A stretch of DNA of 64,000 nt from Schistosoma haematobium (GCF_000699445.3 NC_067198.1:6296801-6360800), one strand, 5' to 3'. Numbered from the stretch's first letter, positions 1-12,730 are shown. A program made the numbers and translations. Notes: generated from the sequence alone by a model not told the origin.

Positions 1-185
1 AATAAAACTACGTTTAGTTTCCAGATTCTAGCTGACATCTTAGTCAACATAACTTCTGAATTTAAACCACCATCCGTAAAGATCTCCGGAGGTAATCCAT
101 CTAAACCCGTTGCCCCTACTTACTTTCGATTACCAAAAGCCTTTTCAATCTCACTAAGAGTTGAAGGGACTTTTGTCAGTTTTTC
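1..185 (-). mobile_element. LINE reverse transcriptase fragment at left edge
   Basis: Read on the minus strand, about 60 codons resemble the N-terminal part of a non-LTR retrotransposon reverse transcriptase. A segment ending in TGLDGLPPEIF followed by a stretch ending ARIWKLNV matches the usual 'GPDGLPPEIFK...L..IW' block just before RT motif 1. At least one stop interrupts it, so it is a dead fragment. The rest of the domain would lie beyond base 1. It appears to belong to a different LINE family from the RTE-like copy at 32-35 kb, where the equivalent block reads GPDNLPPEALK. The right end, where similarity fades, is approximate. Confidence 0.55.
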
Positions 186-1365
186 AGGTTTCAGTCCATA
201 TATCATCATGCAATCTCCAACCATCAATTACAACGAGTGAACTGAAACCATGAACAGGATGGTTTCAAGTTATTCTAGAGTTCATATATGGAGACTAGTT
301 ACCGCCTGGTTCCATTCACTGTGAGAGGATACTTATTCCGAGGTATGAAACTAAAAATGGGTTCAGTCTAGTTTTGAGGAGTTGAAAGTATAACTTCAGA
401 ATCCAGTGAAAAACTACTTGAGTCCCTACTTGTGAATTGCTTTTAACATGCAAACTCAGACCTTGCCACTGGTGAAATTCGTGGAACATGGTGAGTTGTG
501 TTATTTTTGGGCTGGACCATTTCTAAACTCTTCCTTTCGTTGTTAGAAGGCAGAATCATTGCAGATCCTAATTGTCTCAGGTAGCCGGTTTACTGCTTTA
601 GCACTCTTATGCAGTCAGCAGAACAATTTCTTCATCCAATCTTAAGTCTTCTGCTTTCAATCGTACCTTGCTTTAAATGATTTAACTGATATGCGAAAAT
701 TTAAAGGAGGGAGGTTTTAGTGGCCCGCAAATCCGATCCCGTATGATCGAGTGATATTTATGTTGACGAAATATTTATCCTATTTACTTCGCATATATTG
801 TCGACAAATCACGTTAATAACAACGTAGATATTAAAAGTCGAATACGAAAGTATTTGAGGGACGTATATTTCAGATATTTGTTGATGTAGACAAACGATG
901 AGAGAATGATAAGAAATGCACAAGAACTGGAGTGACATAGAACGTCAACTATGTGATTACTAGGCCGTTCAATCTTTAAACGCATGAAAGAGATACAAAT
1001 AAATATACAGACACAAACACACCAGAGTTAACACAGACATAAAGAGTGGTCAATGTTACACATTAGTAATTAGCAGGGTCAAACACATAGGACAAAAAAA
1101 TTCGAGTATTTTATCTATCCAAACCACGTAAGCGTGTGATAACAGATTCGCTACAAGTTTACCTTATAATATTGCTCTATTGGGTTATCACAACATATTC
1201 GATCACTACCACTACTACAGCAGGTAAAAAACCCACGAGATGTTCGAATCCCTTAATGTGGCCCAAAACTGACAATCAATGACTTTCAATCGTTATAAAC
1301 ACATCTTGATTCGTTCACCTACCGGCCAAATTCATTTTATACAATCATAAAAATTCTAAGTGATG

Positions 1366-1407
<42 letters not shown>

Positions 1408-3187
1408 ATTATTATTATTATTATTATCAGTAGTCACATGATTCTAATAACAAAGTCATCGAGTAAAGAAAGAAAAAATTAGAAAAAAAATATTTTCGAA
1501 TAAATTTACTTATAGGTTTCCTATAAAATAGAAGATATAACAAACTGCTATGATGTTAAGGAGAAAATTATATTATGTTTTATTTGTAAATAAATCATCG
1601 TAGACAATTGATTTCCCTTAGGTCATTTTGAATATTCCTCCCATTACTCTCTCTCTCCCTCTCCCTCTTATTCTCGTTATCTAGTTATCTTTAAATGAGT
1701 GTAAATTGTGTCCAGTTAATATGTCAGAGTTGGACAAAAAACTGGGAAACATTTTCATGCTGAATTTACAATTACCGTTTGTTTTGTTTTGATGTTTTAT
1801 TAATCTAAGTCGATTTTTTTTAAACGCCACGATAAACGTTTGCCTATTTATATGTTTACAAGGGCAGATGATTTTGTCGATTGTTTCTGAACATACATCC
1901 ATATATGTGTTCAAAATGATCGTGTGAATAATAATTTAAACGGTGGATACTTCAGCCAACACAATAAGGACTCATCAACTGTAGATAAATATATTTACTT
2001 CATTACTTATCCCAAGCATATGGATAGAAAAAGTTTTAATTCAGTAGTAAATGATTGTTAATAAATAATCCATTTTTATTGATCTACTCAACTATGAATC
2101 GATTTAGTGATATTTAGTACATGAGCTGTGTATACAAAATGTCTTAAATAGTTTCTTTCAGTCAGTTGGTTGATCATGGACAACGTAGAATTTAGCATCC
2201 GTGTTTTCGGTTAAGGTTGTCACAGAAGATATGAACACGTTGAGATGAAATCACCAAGGCAAATCTCAGAGTAGCAGAACTATTAAGGGGATGGATAATA
2301 GTAGAAATGATTATTCATAGATAATATGACGATTCGTGGAAAAAGAATGTATTTGGGTACCAAAAAGCATAAAATCGCTCTAAAGCCGAAGATTTAAGAG
2401 AATACAATTCGTGTATTCACTTGAGCAACTGCGCCCGATTCTGATTAATATCATACAATACTCCAACTAGATAGTCTGCACCTACTACTTGTTATGGTTC
2501 AATCCAAAGTTCAATAAAACAACAAGTTGCTTTTTCAAGTTGGATTGTGTTGAGTCACGTATGGTCAGGCCATAGTGACCGGAATGCAGTTATGTGGCCT
2601 CTCTCTCTCTCTCTCTCAAATCTGGTTATCGATTAATTCACCTATATTGCTAGAAGGACCAATAACCTGTTTAAGAGTTGACAGATCGACTAATGATTGA
2701 TGACCTGAACTTTAATACTTGTTGGTCCTTGAGTTTCTTCTATTCCAGTGTCCAATCAGAAAACAAAGATAGGGAGTAGATTAGTTCTCTGTTGTATTTA
2801 ATTAAATTGTGACCCGAAACTCGCACAAATGAAGTACTTGAAATGTCCGAACATATACCAACATAATTAGGAAATTACAATGTTTACATAACTTAGTTAT
2901 AAATAATCCAAGACTACAATAATAAAGGAATAATTAGTTAATGATAAATCTGGAATAATAAGACACAAGGCAACGATTTATTGATCAAATGAAAGCTTAG
3001 AAATAGAAGAATATAAAATTACAACAGTTTAAGTGTCTCCTAATTATGTAATTAAGATATGAGTGATAATCTTTGTAATACAGTCTCAAAAGTTTTACTT
3101 AGGAACCACTCGTCCCCTTATATGTTCTTAAGCATAGATTAGTATGTGGTCAAAATCCCGAACAAAGAGATCTCCATTTTTTTTTAT
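186..3187. other. AT-rich non-coding stretch with simple repeats
   Basis: No convincing gene. It contains a (CTA)n tract running into (ATT)n at about 1361-1427 and a short (CT)n tract at about 2599-2618. Bases 2170-2400 weakly resemble 13080-13310 (shared order of 'caacgtagaa', 'gaaatcaccaaggcaaatctcag'-like and 'ataaaatcg' blocks), so they are probably an old dispersed repeat. Short open frames here show no protein-like composition. Confidence 0.4.
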
Positions 3188-3402
3188 TGAGATCATGGAC
3201 CGATTGATGTTAGGCTACCGTTGGAAACCTGGGAGCACTGGACGGTCGTTTCGTCCTACTGTGGGACTTCTCAGCAGTGCGCATCCACATTAGCACGAAA
3301 CGGCCATCCAGTGCTTCCAAGTTTCTAGCGGTGGTCTAACATCACTCGGCACATCATCTCAATCAAAAACTTAATAATCTCCACAACCTCTATACTGAAG
3401 AT
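3188..3402. mobile_element. Hammerhead SINE family 2 (HH2), inverted head-to-head pair
   Basis: The left part (about 3188-3290) is a minus-strand copy of the 3' half of family HH2: the hammerhead region at 3235-3280, then the tail that normally reads 'gactcatgatctcaacc'. It abuts a plus-strand fragment (about 3293-3402) that begins inside the ribozyme at CACGAAACGG and continues into the same tail. The minus ribozyme has stem I (GCACTG/CAGTGC), stem II and GAAA, but its CTGANGA core reads CTGAGAA (conserved G8 changed), so it is probably inactive. The tRNA-like head is absent from both arms. Confidence 0.75.
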
Positions 3403-3741
3403 CTCCATTTATTAGTACTGTTCAAACTTATATTCATTAACTGTAAGAAAATATCTGCTATCACAAGTTATAAATCTGAATAAGTACATCAAATAGCTGG
3501 GACATTTTCAAACAGAAAGTCATGTTATATATTTGTAATTTATGAATGACAAGGTTACCTAGCATTATTGATCCATGCTATACTCTAATAGGTAAGAAAG
3601 TCATAAAAATATCATAAAACGACTATTTTATCAAATGTTCCTTTAAAAAATCTGCATACTAATCTATCAAAAAGAGATTTGCACACTAATTTCATGTTCG
3701 TTCATTTTCTTACGTAACCACAACATACTAAACTCAAGTTA

Positions 3742-3960
3742 GTCCAAATGATAATTCGAAATTCTGAGCATGCTCCAAAGAAATCGAGACTTCGATGGAC
3801 TAGGGCTCTCAACAGTGCTATACCTCGGCATTTACTTGACACCGAGTATACCATTGATATCTCTCATGCTTTTAAAATTATTAGCAGACAAAGAAGTAGG
3901 ACTGCTCTCCGTTTTTCTGAAGCGATCGCGATAAAAAAAAACTTAAACCGGATCTAGGTA
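3742..3960 (+). mobile_element. Penelope-like element endonuclease fragment (GIY-YIG end)
   Basis: A plus-strand open segment of about 69 codons resembles the C-terminal part of the GIY-YIG endonuclease of Penelope-like retroelements. It has an 'AIPRHLLDT.YTIDISHAFKI' block followed by 'ALRFSEAIAIKK', the same layout as 'SAI..H...TGH.ID...AF.....LRF.EALAI'. The catalytic GIY...YIG part lies upstream in such proteins and is not recognisable here. Two more fragments with the same block sit at 17545-17730 and 27245-27400 (minus). The bases after it (to about 4400) may be the element's 3' part, because a similarly pyrimidine-rich stretch with 'attacgtaa' words recurs at 14340-14680. Confidence 0.6.
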
Positions 3961-5164
3961 TTCAAAAAGAGACATTAATAAACTTATTACTACCCTGGCA
4001 ATCCTTTTTTTGTGTGTGTTTGTCGTTTTTTTTGGTTATTAGTTTTATTCCTCTCCCATTACCGAATTCTTAAACCACCCTTTCACTCACACATTTCCGC
4101 TCACTTGATTCTCTTAAATTATGTGAACTTTTCAAATTCTATTCAATTATTACGTAACCCATCTTATCAGTTTTTTAATTCCATGAATCCTTTATTACCT
4201 CTATAATTATCACAAAATTTACCTTATCTGTCTCTGAACTTCACTCAACTATTATACCACCCATCCTTAATGTTTCCTTGATTCTAAGATCTAATAACCT
4301 CTGACCTGTTCTATATATATATCATTGATAACATTTGTCATTCCAATCATTTACATTCACTTATGTTAATTGTTCCATACTATTTCTAATCTCAATGTAA
4401 AATTCTAATACATATTTGGTTGTAAGCAACTGACGAGAAACCACGAAACATAATTAATTCATATTATTCTGCATCAATGTTTGTTCTGGCTTTACTCCCA
4501 ACATCACTTCACGTGTCTAGGTACTCGAATACTTGACGGTGTGATTTTCTAAATACTTCCTATTCTTTTAGAAATCTCTTACAATTCAAACACGAACAAA
4601 ATATGATTTGAGAAAACTGTAGAAAATGGTTTTGTTTTCAAGAATTAATCTATGTACAAAAAAAAAACAAATACACTTAAAGATCCACTTGCAACCTTGA
4701 TATTCAAGAAGATTCTGGAATCAGGTTAAATCAATGGGGAAATCGTTAATATCAGGACACTACACATAAACCATTATTTTTCCAAGAACTTTCTAAGAAG
4801 TAATTTAGCCGTATGCTGAGCTTCTAAAGACTTTCGTAAGAAGTTTTCGAGAGATCTCAACACCTTAAAAATAGTAACTGTCCTATAGGAGATCAACTTG
4901 ACTAATGTCTTTCATTCAACATACAATCCTCCAATTTATTAAAACAAAAACAATTTAATTTGCTTATATTAATAGGACATACTTAAATTCTTAAAAACCC
5001 ATTTTTATCAAACTATCCCATTAACAAAACAAATGATAAAAAGTTTTACAAGGTTTTCCTTTATGAAGAATAATTATGAAATCAGAACATTCATGTATTT
5101 CACACATACACATGTGTACTTCGAGAAAAACCTAATTTCATATATAACACTCTTCCTACAAAAA
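3961..5164. other. AT-rich stretch, partly possible Penelope 3' region
   Basis: About 4000-4390 is pyrimidine-rich and vaguely repeats at 14340-14680. The rest is AT-rich with no recognisable gene or RNA. A minimal ribozyme-like string near 4430 was considered and rejected. Confidence 0.3.
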
Positions 5165-5260
5165 AAAGCCAATAAGAAACATGTACGTTTTGGAGCTTCT
5201 ATTACTGTGAAAGAAAGAAAAAGGATCAAACGGAAACAACAACTTCAAGCGGCAAGTTAA
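5165..5260 (+). CDS. Possible C-terminal coding exon, basic (uncertain)
   Basis: A short plus-strand open segment ends in a stop at about 5258-5260. It encodes a Lys/Arg-rich tail containing KHVRFGASITVKERKRIKRK and ending QLQAAS. The composition is more protein-like than other open frames nearby, and the 'HVRFG' word resembles an RVxF docking motif. No strong 3' splice site was found: the upstream AG follows an A-rich run. No homolog is recognised. It could be a chance frame. Confidence 0.22.
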   Translation, partial: KANKKHVRFGASITVKERKRIKRKQQLQAAS

Positions 5261-5814
5261 TCATTTGTTATTGTTGATTATTGATTATCTGCCAGGTTAT
5301 ATCAACAAATATTTTGCCCAAAAGATAAATAACCATTGTTATTATCTAAATTGATGGATCATGACATAATATACTTATATGTATTATTACTTTTGAGGTG
5401 TTTGTTTTTTAAACTACAGAACAAGTAATTAGAAAGCGAGGTAGTTAGGTAGGTAGGTAAGTAAGCATGAAGAAAAGTGGGGGAGGAAGAAAGTAAAAGG
5501 AAAACTTTTGGAAAGTGAAAAAGCTTGAAACAACTACAACAGCTGACTGAACTTATATAAAAATGTATATCGAACATTGAGGTCATATTGCTATTTGACT
5601 ATTTCAAGTGGCCGATGTTGTACAGTCTTGGTGACACGAAAAAAAATTGTGGTTAGTAAAAGATTTTAGAGTTAAGTCCGTTTATTTTTCGGAAAAATAT
5701 GTAAGTAAAAAAAGTCGTAGATAGATCATGCTTAGCTTTATAACACAGCGAAGACTTGATGGAATTGAGAAAGACATTTCAATTATAAGTAAAGTTATAT
5801 AATAGCTTGTAATG

Positions 5815-6118
5815 AAATTTAGGATGCGCATTTCGTCCTCTTCGATTCCAGCAGCTAAAGGATAACTCGCTGAACGTTTGATACGGAAGATAGTTGATTT
5901 GAGTCCCAGTGTGGACATCAACACTTGGGTGTAGTTACATCCAGTTATGAGTCCTGAAACAGATTAGATGCGCATCCTATACTCCACTGCGAGCCACTAA
6001 ACAAGTTCATTTAAAAACTTGTGGCTGTATGCCAATATCAGGGTAATCCACTCAGGATGCACATGTGTCAAACGAGAATGATCAAAATTCAGTCACTGAC
6101 GTTCAACAACACCGAGAT
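5815..6118. mobile_element. Sm-alpha type hammerhead SINE (HH1), inverted pair, decayed
   Basis: About 5820-5850 is a minus-strand remnant of the HH1 ribozyme (rc contains GGACGAAATGCGCATCC). From about 5880 a plus-strand copy follows: box B-like TTTGAGTCCC, the 'catcaac..tgg' linker, a damaged ribozyme at about 5930-5980, then the tail (GGATGCACATGTG and 'caacaacaccgag'). The plus ribozyme has lost the CTGACGA/GAAA spacing. The layout is the same head-to-head arrangement seen at 10.3, 28.6 and 56.9 kb. Confidence 0.6.
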
Positions 6119-7993
6119 TCAGATGATTGGTTATGTTAATCTCAATTTTTTTATAAGGAATTACCGAATGTGAAGTTAAGCAAGAGGAAGGCTAGGAAGT
6201 TAGGAGTAATGCTTAGGAACAGGGTGTGCGGATGCTTTTAAGCCATATGGATGATTAATTATGCGGTTGGTTGTTTGTTTTTAAACGTCAAAATATATGA
6301 ATTACGTTGAAAATCCACTCATATAATGGTTTACATTGGCTAAACTTCCCATGTTTATCAACTTTCAGCGTTCCAGTAATTAAGTAATTGTATGTTTTAT
6401 TTAACATGTTGATAAGATGCAAGCTACAAGTCGATGATTTAAGGATATTGTCCTATAACTCAGAAAATTTGTTTTGACTATATTGGTATCCAGATCAAAC
6501 AAAAATTCATGTCTTTGTTTCCACAAGCCTACGGTTCGAATAATTATTATGTGGATAATAATGAATGATTTCGAAAAACTTTCTTACGTTTTAATAAGAA
6601 TCTTTGACCTAAATAGTTCAAATATATGGGAAATCAGAGTTGTAACAACGTTATAAATTAACTGAATTGTAAACACGATAGATTAACGGTAAAATGCACA
6701 CGGCAAATGCTGAAGGTTCTCAGTTTGATCATGAATGAGGTCGTGGGTACTTACAGTTGTGACGTCTCGTGATAGGACGAAACTCCCAGTTCACAATTTC
6801 ATCATTTTTGGTCATTCCCTTTTCATACTAAATGGTAATCATCAGAAAAATGTACCTCGAATCTTATAAGGACCGATACTCCCTGTGGGATTAGAAGTCG
6901 TATCATCGAGCTTTAAAATTTGAAACGTTTTCACTACGTTATTGTAGTCACAGTAGACCTCCTGATGTTATCGATTTAGTATGAATTCTATTATGTGAAC
7001 TAACCTAAAAGCGGGTAGTTCTATATAAATTACCTAACCAAACACTATAACAATTCTCTGTAATACACTGACGGTTGGTACGTCAGGTGGTTGGAGGCAG
7101 TCAACAGAAAATCCAATTCCCTCAACATTGTGTAGACTCCTTAATGATGAGTCCCAACCAGCACGAAACCTAGATTAAACAGTCTCCTGTCAACTACCAT
7201 TAACGACCATTTAAAATATTGATATGATGAACACAATGTTGAGTTACTTAAACTAATGACTAAATTACAGTAACTTGGTTGATAGAATCTGATCTACATT
7301 GAAAGGTAATAAACAAACATGACATTGGTCATATGATCAACCAGCCCAAAGTAACAATTAATATTTTTGTGCTAAACTCAAAGAATAATATATTTATTAC
7401 TATCCGAAGTATTAAAAACCAGGTTCCGGGTTCTCTATCTGGTTAAATCAGGAAGAAAAATTCAATAATAATGTAGATAGAAAATGTGTCATGCACAATA
7501 AAACATACAATCTTAATTGCCTAAATAAAAATCTTAGTATCTTTGTGTTGATATTCGCTACGGTTTATAAACATTTTTAAAAAAAGTTATTCGTTCGTTA
7601 CACTGTACTTTTGTTAATCATCCCCATATTCTTTATTGATAAAAAGACACTTTTTTGGGGAGGGAAAGTAAACAAATGAAAAATGTGACCTTGTCTTGTT
7701 TTGATCCATTCTAAGTAGAGAATATAAATGTATGTTGTGTTCACTCATTGATACCAACATCATTGAAAGTAACAACTGTCTCTGAAAATTGATCTATAAA
7801 TTGTAATATTTTGAAATTTGAAACTAAGTTATCTTTCTTTGAACAAAAAGAAGCACAACCATAAATGGATTTGAACAGAAGAAAATATATTTGATAACTG
7901 AACAGTTTATAAACTAAAAGTTATAGTGCTAATCTTTAAAGCTCCATGTTAAAATCAGCATGATAACAGATGCATATTTGGTTGTAACTAGTT
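6119..7993. other. No recognisable feature
   Basis: AT-rich sequence. About 7070-7190 contains a TGATGAGTCCC...GCACGAAAC string that may be a very old ribozyme-SINE remnant, but the cores do not align well enough to annotate. No gene seen. Confidence 0.3.
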
Positions 7994-8296
7994 CCAAATA
8001 GGGCGAGACTATAATTTATGGACGAACCAACCACATATAAGATAATAGGTCTCGGATTTTGGCGCGAAATTCACTCATTCATTCGGATAAATAGAGTTTT
8101 GTCATTATAACTGATGTCAGTTCGTGATGAAAACCCTAAATCTAATTTCTAACCTTAATCATCGACTGCAAATCGTAATTCTAATTCCTCACACAGGTTC
8201 ATAACCTTCGTTTGGCCCTGGCTATTAAGTGGACACTCAAAGTCAGTTTAGCATCACTCGAAGGTCGTCCATAAATTATAGTCTCACCCCAAATAG
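7994..8296. mobile_element. MITE, 287 bp, with TIRs and 8-bp target-site duplication
   Basis: The element at 8002-8288 is bounded by near-identical inverted termini: GGCGAGACTATAATTTATGG on the left, and the reverse complement of the right end reads GGTGAGACTATAATTTATGG. Directly outside are two copies of CCAAATAG (7994-8001 and 8289-8296), a perfect 8-bp target-site duplication. There is no coding capacity, so transposition would need a transposase in trans. An 8-bp duplication fits hAT or MULE superfamilies. A second copy of the same length at 51081-51367 has its own 8-bp duplication, and a partial copy lies at 13874-14005. Confidence 0.85.
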
Positions 8297-9149
8297 TATG
8301 AATCTTTTCATACATACAGAATTCCGATGTTAGTCAAAAACCACTCCCCCCCCAAAGAAAGCAATTAGTAACTAAGCTTGTATTATAAAATTCTTTTACA
8401 TCATTCATTCAAATCAGCTTTAAAATCATATATTGCATGGTAGAATTATTTCTGACCTTATATATATATATATATAGATATTTACTATTAACAATATTAA
8501 TAGTTTCTAAATTTAGAAAAATAAAGAAAAAAGAATAAATCCAAATCAATAATGGTATATATTCTAATCATTTTTTTTTATAGTTTGTCACTATGGTTTA
8601 CTTATTAGCAATGTTATTTACAAAACTATTTATTTTATTATTAGTAAACTATTGGTGCTTAACTCAACAATAGAAACTATTATTGATTAATCAATAAACT
8701 AATGATAGTATATTACTCATTTACATGGTTGATACGTTTAAGTTATGCTTATGTTTAGAACTGAAACACAGTATGCATTATCATAAGGTGTGTGTGTGTG
8801 TGTGTGCGTCTATGGCTCATTTGGTTTCATGTGTGAATTATTATTAATACTTTACAGTGTTCATATCCAAGATGCGACCTTGTTGAGAAAAATTGGTTTC
8901 GAGTTACCTTGATATAATTTTGTATTATGCAAATAAATTCAATTAATTAAATTGTAGCACAATTATTTTTTGGCAGTTTTATATTTAATATTTAACTAAT
9001 TAGATTCGAATAATAATAACAATTAAACAAGGATTTTGTTTTCGATTTATTCAATATGATGATGGGGTTAAAACATATAATAATGAATATCATTGGTATA
9101 TGTTGATCAAAAGATTGATCAATAAAATAGTTGGAAATTTATTTATTCA
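8297..9149. other. AT-rich stretch with microsatellites
   Basis: (AT)n at about 8459-8476 and (TG)n at about 8789-8806. No gene or known repeat recognised. Confidence 0.4.
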
Positions 9150-9585
9150 CTTAATTGAACACATAAATGTTGGTACAAGGAGACACCAAATACATATGCT
9201 CCACACAATAACAATGAGGCCAGTAGTAGTTATCATTGATTGGTGTGAGGGTTATGATACTACCCGGGTGCCCAAACCTAAGCATGTGGTTTTCTTAGTG
9301 GGCCACATATGGAGCATTCGACTTAAATGTCTAATCCACAAGGCAGTGGAGTATCGTAAGGAGATGGAGTTCCATGGTAGCCGGTAACTAACAATAGGTT
9401 CATACACCATTTATTCCCTTGGGATCCTGGAGCATATGTTGGCCATTAGTTTAGAATCAGGGTTTTGCAACTCCCCTAGGTGGGTCCTTTATATCCGCTA
9501 ACCCGGTTAAAGTGCCAGGCATTTTCTTCTCACCCTCTCACTTTTGTAAACAAAACCCTCGACCGTGCCAGGGCATTTAGGGGGA
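9150..9585 (-). mobile_element. Dispersed repeat R-A, minus copy
   Basis: This is one of four copies of a GC-richer repeat of about 0.5 kb. The others are at 12390-12730, 30267-30780 and 44219-44735, all plus. On the minus strand it starts near 9585 with a word like 'atgccctggcacggtcgag', passes through a 'ccggttaacgg' block and ends near 9150 with 'accaacatttatgtg'. Copies end in 'tttatgtgnt' followed by A/T-rich simple sequence, which suggests a retroposon with a simple-repeat tail. No conserved domain is recognised. The first word resembles a tRNA-type box A (GGCCGAGAGTGG in other copies), but a matching box B is not convincing. Confidence 0.65.
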
Positions 9586-10289
9586 AATAGTTGGAGAAAC
9601 CCGTTCTCAAATTTCTGTCAGTTACCCTTCTAGGTTATGCAGAAAATCAATGATCAACTCATTGTCAAAAATGAGTTAGAATTTATAAGATGTAGTGTTT
9701 TAACTGTAAGAAGAAATATACTGCTCATGGAGTTATTAATAAGTTGTAGGTGATTTAAAATAAATCCTTTATGGTTAGTATTACAGTACAGTTAATATCT
9801 CCTTCTACCCCCCCCCACCGCTCCTATCAAATCAACCAATTATTCGTAAAATTAACTTATTGAAGTAAGAGAAACTCAGGAACTAAGGCGAAATATTTCC
9901 CATTGTGGAGTATAAAGTACAACAATTCAGTCGATAGGACCACATATTTATTGCAAAATTCGACAGTAAAATGTATGCAACAATTTGGAAATGTATCCTG
10001 CTTAGACAGAGTCATAGTAAGATACGGAATCATTGCATTTATCTTCGTCTACTGATCATATATTTGTGGTTGTTTGTATCCGAGTCTAAAAAACGTAATC
10101 TTTCACTCTATTTAACTAAGATTATCACCACCAAATGAACAGAAGTTATATATTTTTGTACAAATTTGTGTACTGAAATCGAAATAATCCAAGCATATCC
10201 TCTCCTTTACTGGAATCTGAGATTGTTTGCCATTGTATTCGAAATAGAAACATAACCACAATGAAAAGTCATCTGAGCAGTTGGATTTC
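9586..10289. other. No recognisable feature
   Basis: AT-rich non-coding sequence with a poly-C/A stretch near 9808-9820. Nothing identifiable. Confidence 0.3.
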
Positions 10290-10512
10290 TCTTTAGGATC
10301 GACTAATAGTGACTAATGGTAGGATTGAGAACACTTCCTTCGTCCTATCCATGACCCGTCAGCTTAATATACCTGTATCCCAATGTAGATCTGCACTGTA
10401 TGTTTTGAATCAAACGCTATTCAATCTATTTGATCTCAGTATGGGATCCAGGTACATCCATCTGAAGAGTGCTAAATAGGACGAAAAGTGTATTCTAAAA
10501 TTCCATTACTAC
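10290..10512. mobile_element. Sm-alpha type SINE (HH1), inverted head-to-head pair, decayed
   Basis: The minus arm (about 10290-10400) contains the HH1 ribozyme: its reverse complement carries CTGACGGGTC..GGACGAAG and the 'ggatacaggta' stem I side. The plus arm (about 10440-10512) contains 'gggatccaggtacatcc', CTGAAGAG, TAGGACGAAA and a damaged cleavage region. Between the arms is a short degenerate link. Both catalytic cores carry substitutions. The tRNA-like head is not recognisable. Confidence 0.65.
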
Positions 10513-10974
10513 ATAAAATCCATCCATTAAAAGAAATACTTGTATCAAAATTGTTACATCAATCAAATCCACTTAGGGTGTACATAACCAACAAAGATAG
10601 ATCAACAAAGGGATAATTCAAATCCTTAACTAATGTTACCAGTTAAATGTTGATTGCCCAATCATCATATAAACTGAAGTGTTTTTATCAAGTGTCCTTC
10701 AAAGTTATGACTCATTAACAACAATGTAAAGTCCCATAATTTCACTTAAATATTATACTGTACATTTACAAAAACATTGTTATCCAGGACATAAATATTA
10801 CACATAAAAAGAACAAACAAAGGACATCAGAAAATTATGTCTATTTATGTTTTAGTGTCAATGTATTTTATCATAATAATGTGTTGATCATAAAAAAAGA
10901 AGCAAATGCAAATATATATGGATTAGAATAAAGCTAATTAATAAAATGAAAACATGGATACAGGTTTTTTAGAC

Positions 10975-11095
10975 AAAGATGGATAATGGCTAGCAGTGGA
11001 ATCCAGGACGCGCGTTTCGTCCTATTTGGGACTCGTCGGCTGGATGTACCTGTATCCCAGAGTTGATGTTCACGCCAGGGCTCGAAGTTGTTGTT
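10975..11095 (-). mobile_element. Sm-alpha type SINE fragment with nearly intact hammerhead
   Basis: On the minus strand this fragment runs from the box B-side linker through the ribozyme into the 'ccattatccatctttg' flank. The ribozyme retains stem I (ATCCAG/CTGGAT), stem II (GTCC..GGAC), GAAA, palindromic stem III (ACGCGCGT) and the GTC cleavage triplet. The core heptamer reads CCGACGA instead of CTGACGA (U4 to C), which would be expected to cripple cleavage. The tail unit is missing, so it is truncated on both sides. Confidence 0.8.
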
Positions 11096-12389
11096 TGTAT
11101 AACAAAAAATGGTGTCAGGTCATCTATCCCTTTTCCAATCTTCAATAAAAGTAAATTATTTAGTATTTTTGAGCATTTTACCATTCATTTAATGAAATAG
11201 TGCTGTGTATAAGAGCAAGAATTTCACTGTGGGTTTCATTTCAAGTATTTATTGTGATTTACATTGTTAGAATATACCACTGCAGTGCACATCAGCTGTC
11301 CAGATGTAAAAGCAAGTAAAGTGAAAGTTACAGTTTGAAATGAAATCCTCAGTGAAAATTATGCTTCTTTATGCCTCAATCACTCACGAAATGAATATTG
11401 AATAGAAAATGCCCGAAAATACGTGATACGGTATGTATATATATATAGAACATTTAAAATATGGATATATTACACATATCCTATCTCCACTAATTCTTTT
11501 TTAAGTTGACAGTTAAATCTAATTTGATTACAAAGCGCTTAATAGTAAGTACAATTGGCAAAACAATTAACAATAGCAAGGGAACTAAACAAATATAACA
11601 TTGGCACTACTATAAACGTTCAATCAGTCCTATAGGAAGTCATTTACAATCAGTTGGGACACAAGTGGAGTTTCTAGATAGAATAGGGAATGATTCATAT
11701 AAAAAATAACATTTTCTTCAAGATTATCTATATGGCCTGCTGATGAATTGAACCAGTTTACATAAAACTTAAATTCATGACTTCCTGTTGAAGATTTCTA
11801 TACTCGAACAAGCCAACTGTTCTATGATCATTGATGCTAGTCCATAATGTAAACTACCTTCAGATTGAACAATATTTACAAATTTATTAGGCATGCACGT
11901 GCACACACCAGATCTTGAGGTCACAGCATAAATGAGAAGTTGTAAAGTTGACATGCTATTGGAGGAAACTCAATATATTCTTATTCAAAGCTTACATATG
12001 CTTATCTGGGTCGGAAGGACAGAGGTGTATATACATACTAATGATTTGTGTACCTAATCGGTTGGCTTATCATGCAAAACTTCTTATTCATTTGTCAGTT
12101 GTCTAATTTGTTTCAGTGGTTGGATGAAGATATAGTAAATGTGTGAATCTAAATAAGACTCAGTAGGATGTAACGTAAACCTACTTTGTCAATCTTAAAG
12201 ATATCACATTGTTCGAAGTATATTCACTACAAGCGGAAATTATTACAATTCTTAAGTTTATTAGTATATCTTCTGTTGAACCATTTACCTTGCCCTAATA
12301 AAATAAAAGAGGATAAACAACCAGTAATCGATAATCATCCTAGAAGACAAGTAAATGCCTATTGCGCGCAAACATTCTTCATTCAATAG
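11096..12389. other. No gene; weak old repeat
   Basis: About 11300-11410 weakly resembles 41730-41820 (shared 'gaaatcct.a.tg.aaat.atgct' and 'gaatg...aaaatgc.cga' words), suggesting an old dispersed repeat. Otherwise featureless AT-rich DNA. Confidence 0.3.
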
Positions 12390-12725
12390 TCCCCGAATTC
12401 CCTGGTACGGTCGAGAGTGGGGAGAGTCCGGCGCTTTAACCGGATTCAAAACCAATGGTGCACATGGGCTCCAGGATCCTGCGGGAACAAATGGCGTATG
12501 AACCAATTGTTGGTCACCGACTTCCATGGGACTGCATCTCCTTACGATACTCCACTGCCTTGTGGATCAGACCTTCAGGTCGAAGGCTCGGGGAGTCTCC
12601 CCCTAAGAAAACCACCTGCTTCGGTTTGGGCACCCGGGCAGTATCCCAGCCCTCACACATATCGAATGAGATTTGTGTGGCGCATATATATTTGGTGCCT
12701 TGTTGTACCAATATCTATGTGTTAA

Positions 12726-12730
<5 letters not shown>
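12390..12730 (+). mobile_element. Dispersed repeat R-A with internal deletion
   Basis: It begins with 'ccctggtacggtcgagagtg' and jumps from the first ~35 bp directly to 'ggcgctttaaccgg', a deletion of about 130 bp relative to the copies at 30267 and 44219. It then continues through the 'ccaatggtgcacatgggctc' block to 'tatctatgtgtt'. Two overlapping plus frames are open across the 3' half, and the same frames are partly open in other copies. I read this as base composition rather than a gene. An (AAT)n tract follows immediately, like a retroposon tail. Confidence 0.65.

Noticed and set aside
4425..4455. CTGACGAG...CGAAAC string resembling a minimal hammerhead core
   Set aside because: Stem II would have one base pair and no cleavage triplet with a matching stem I follows.
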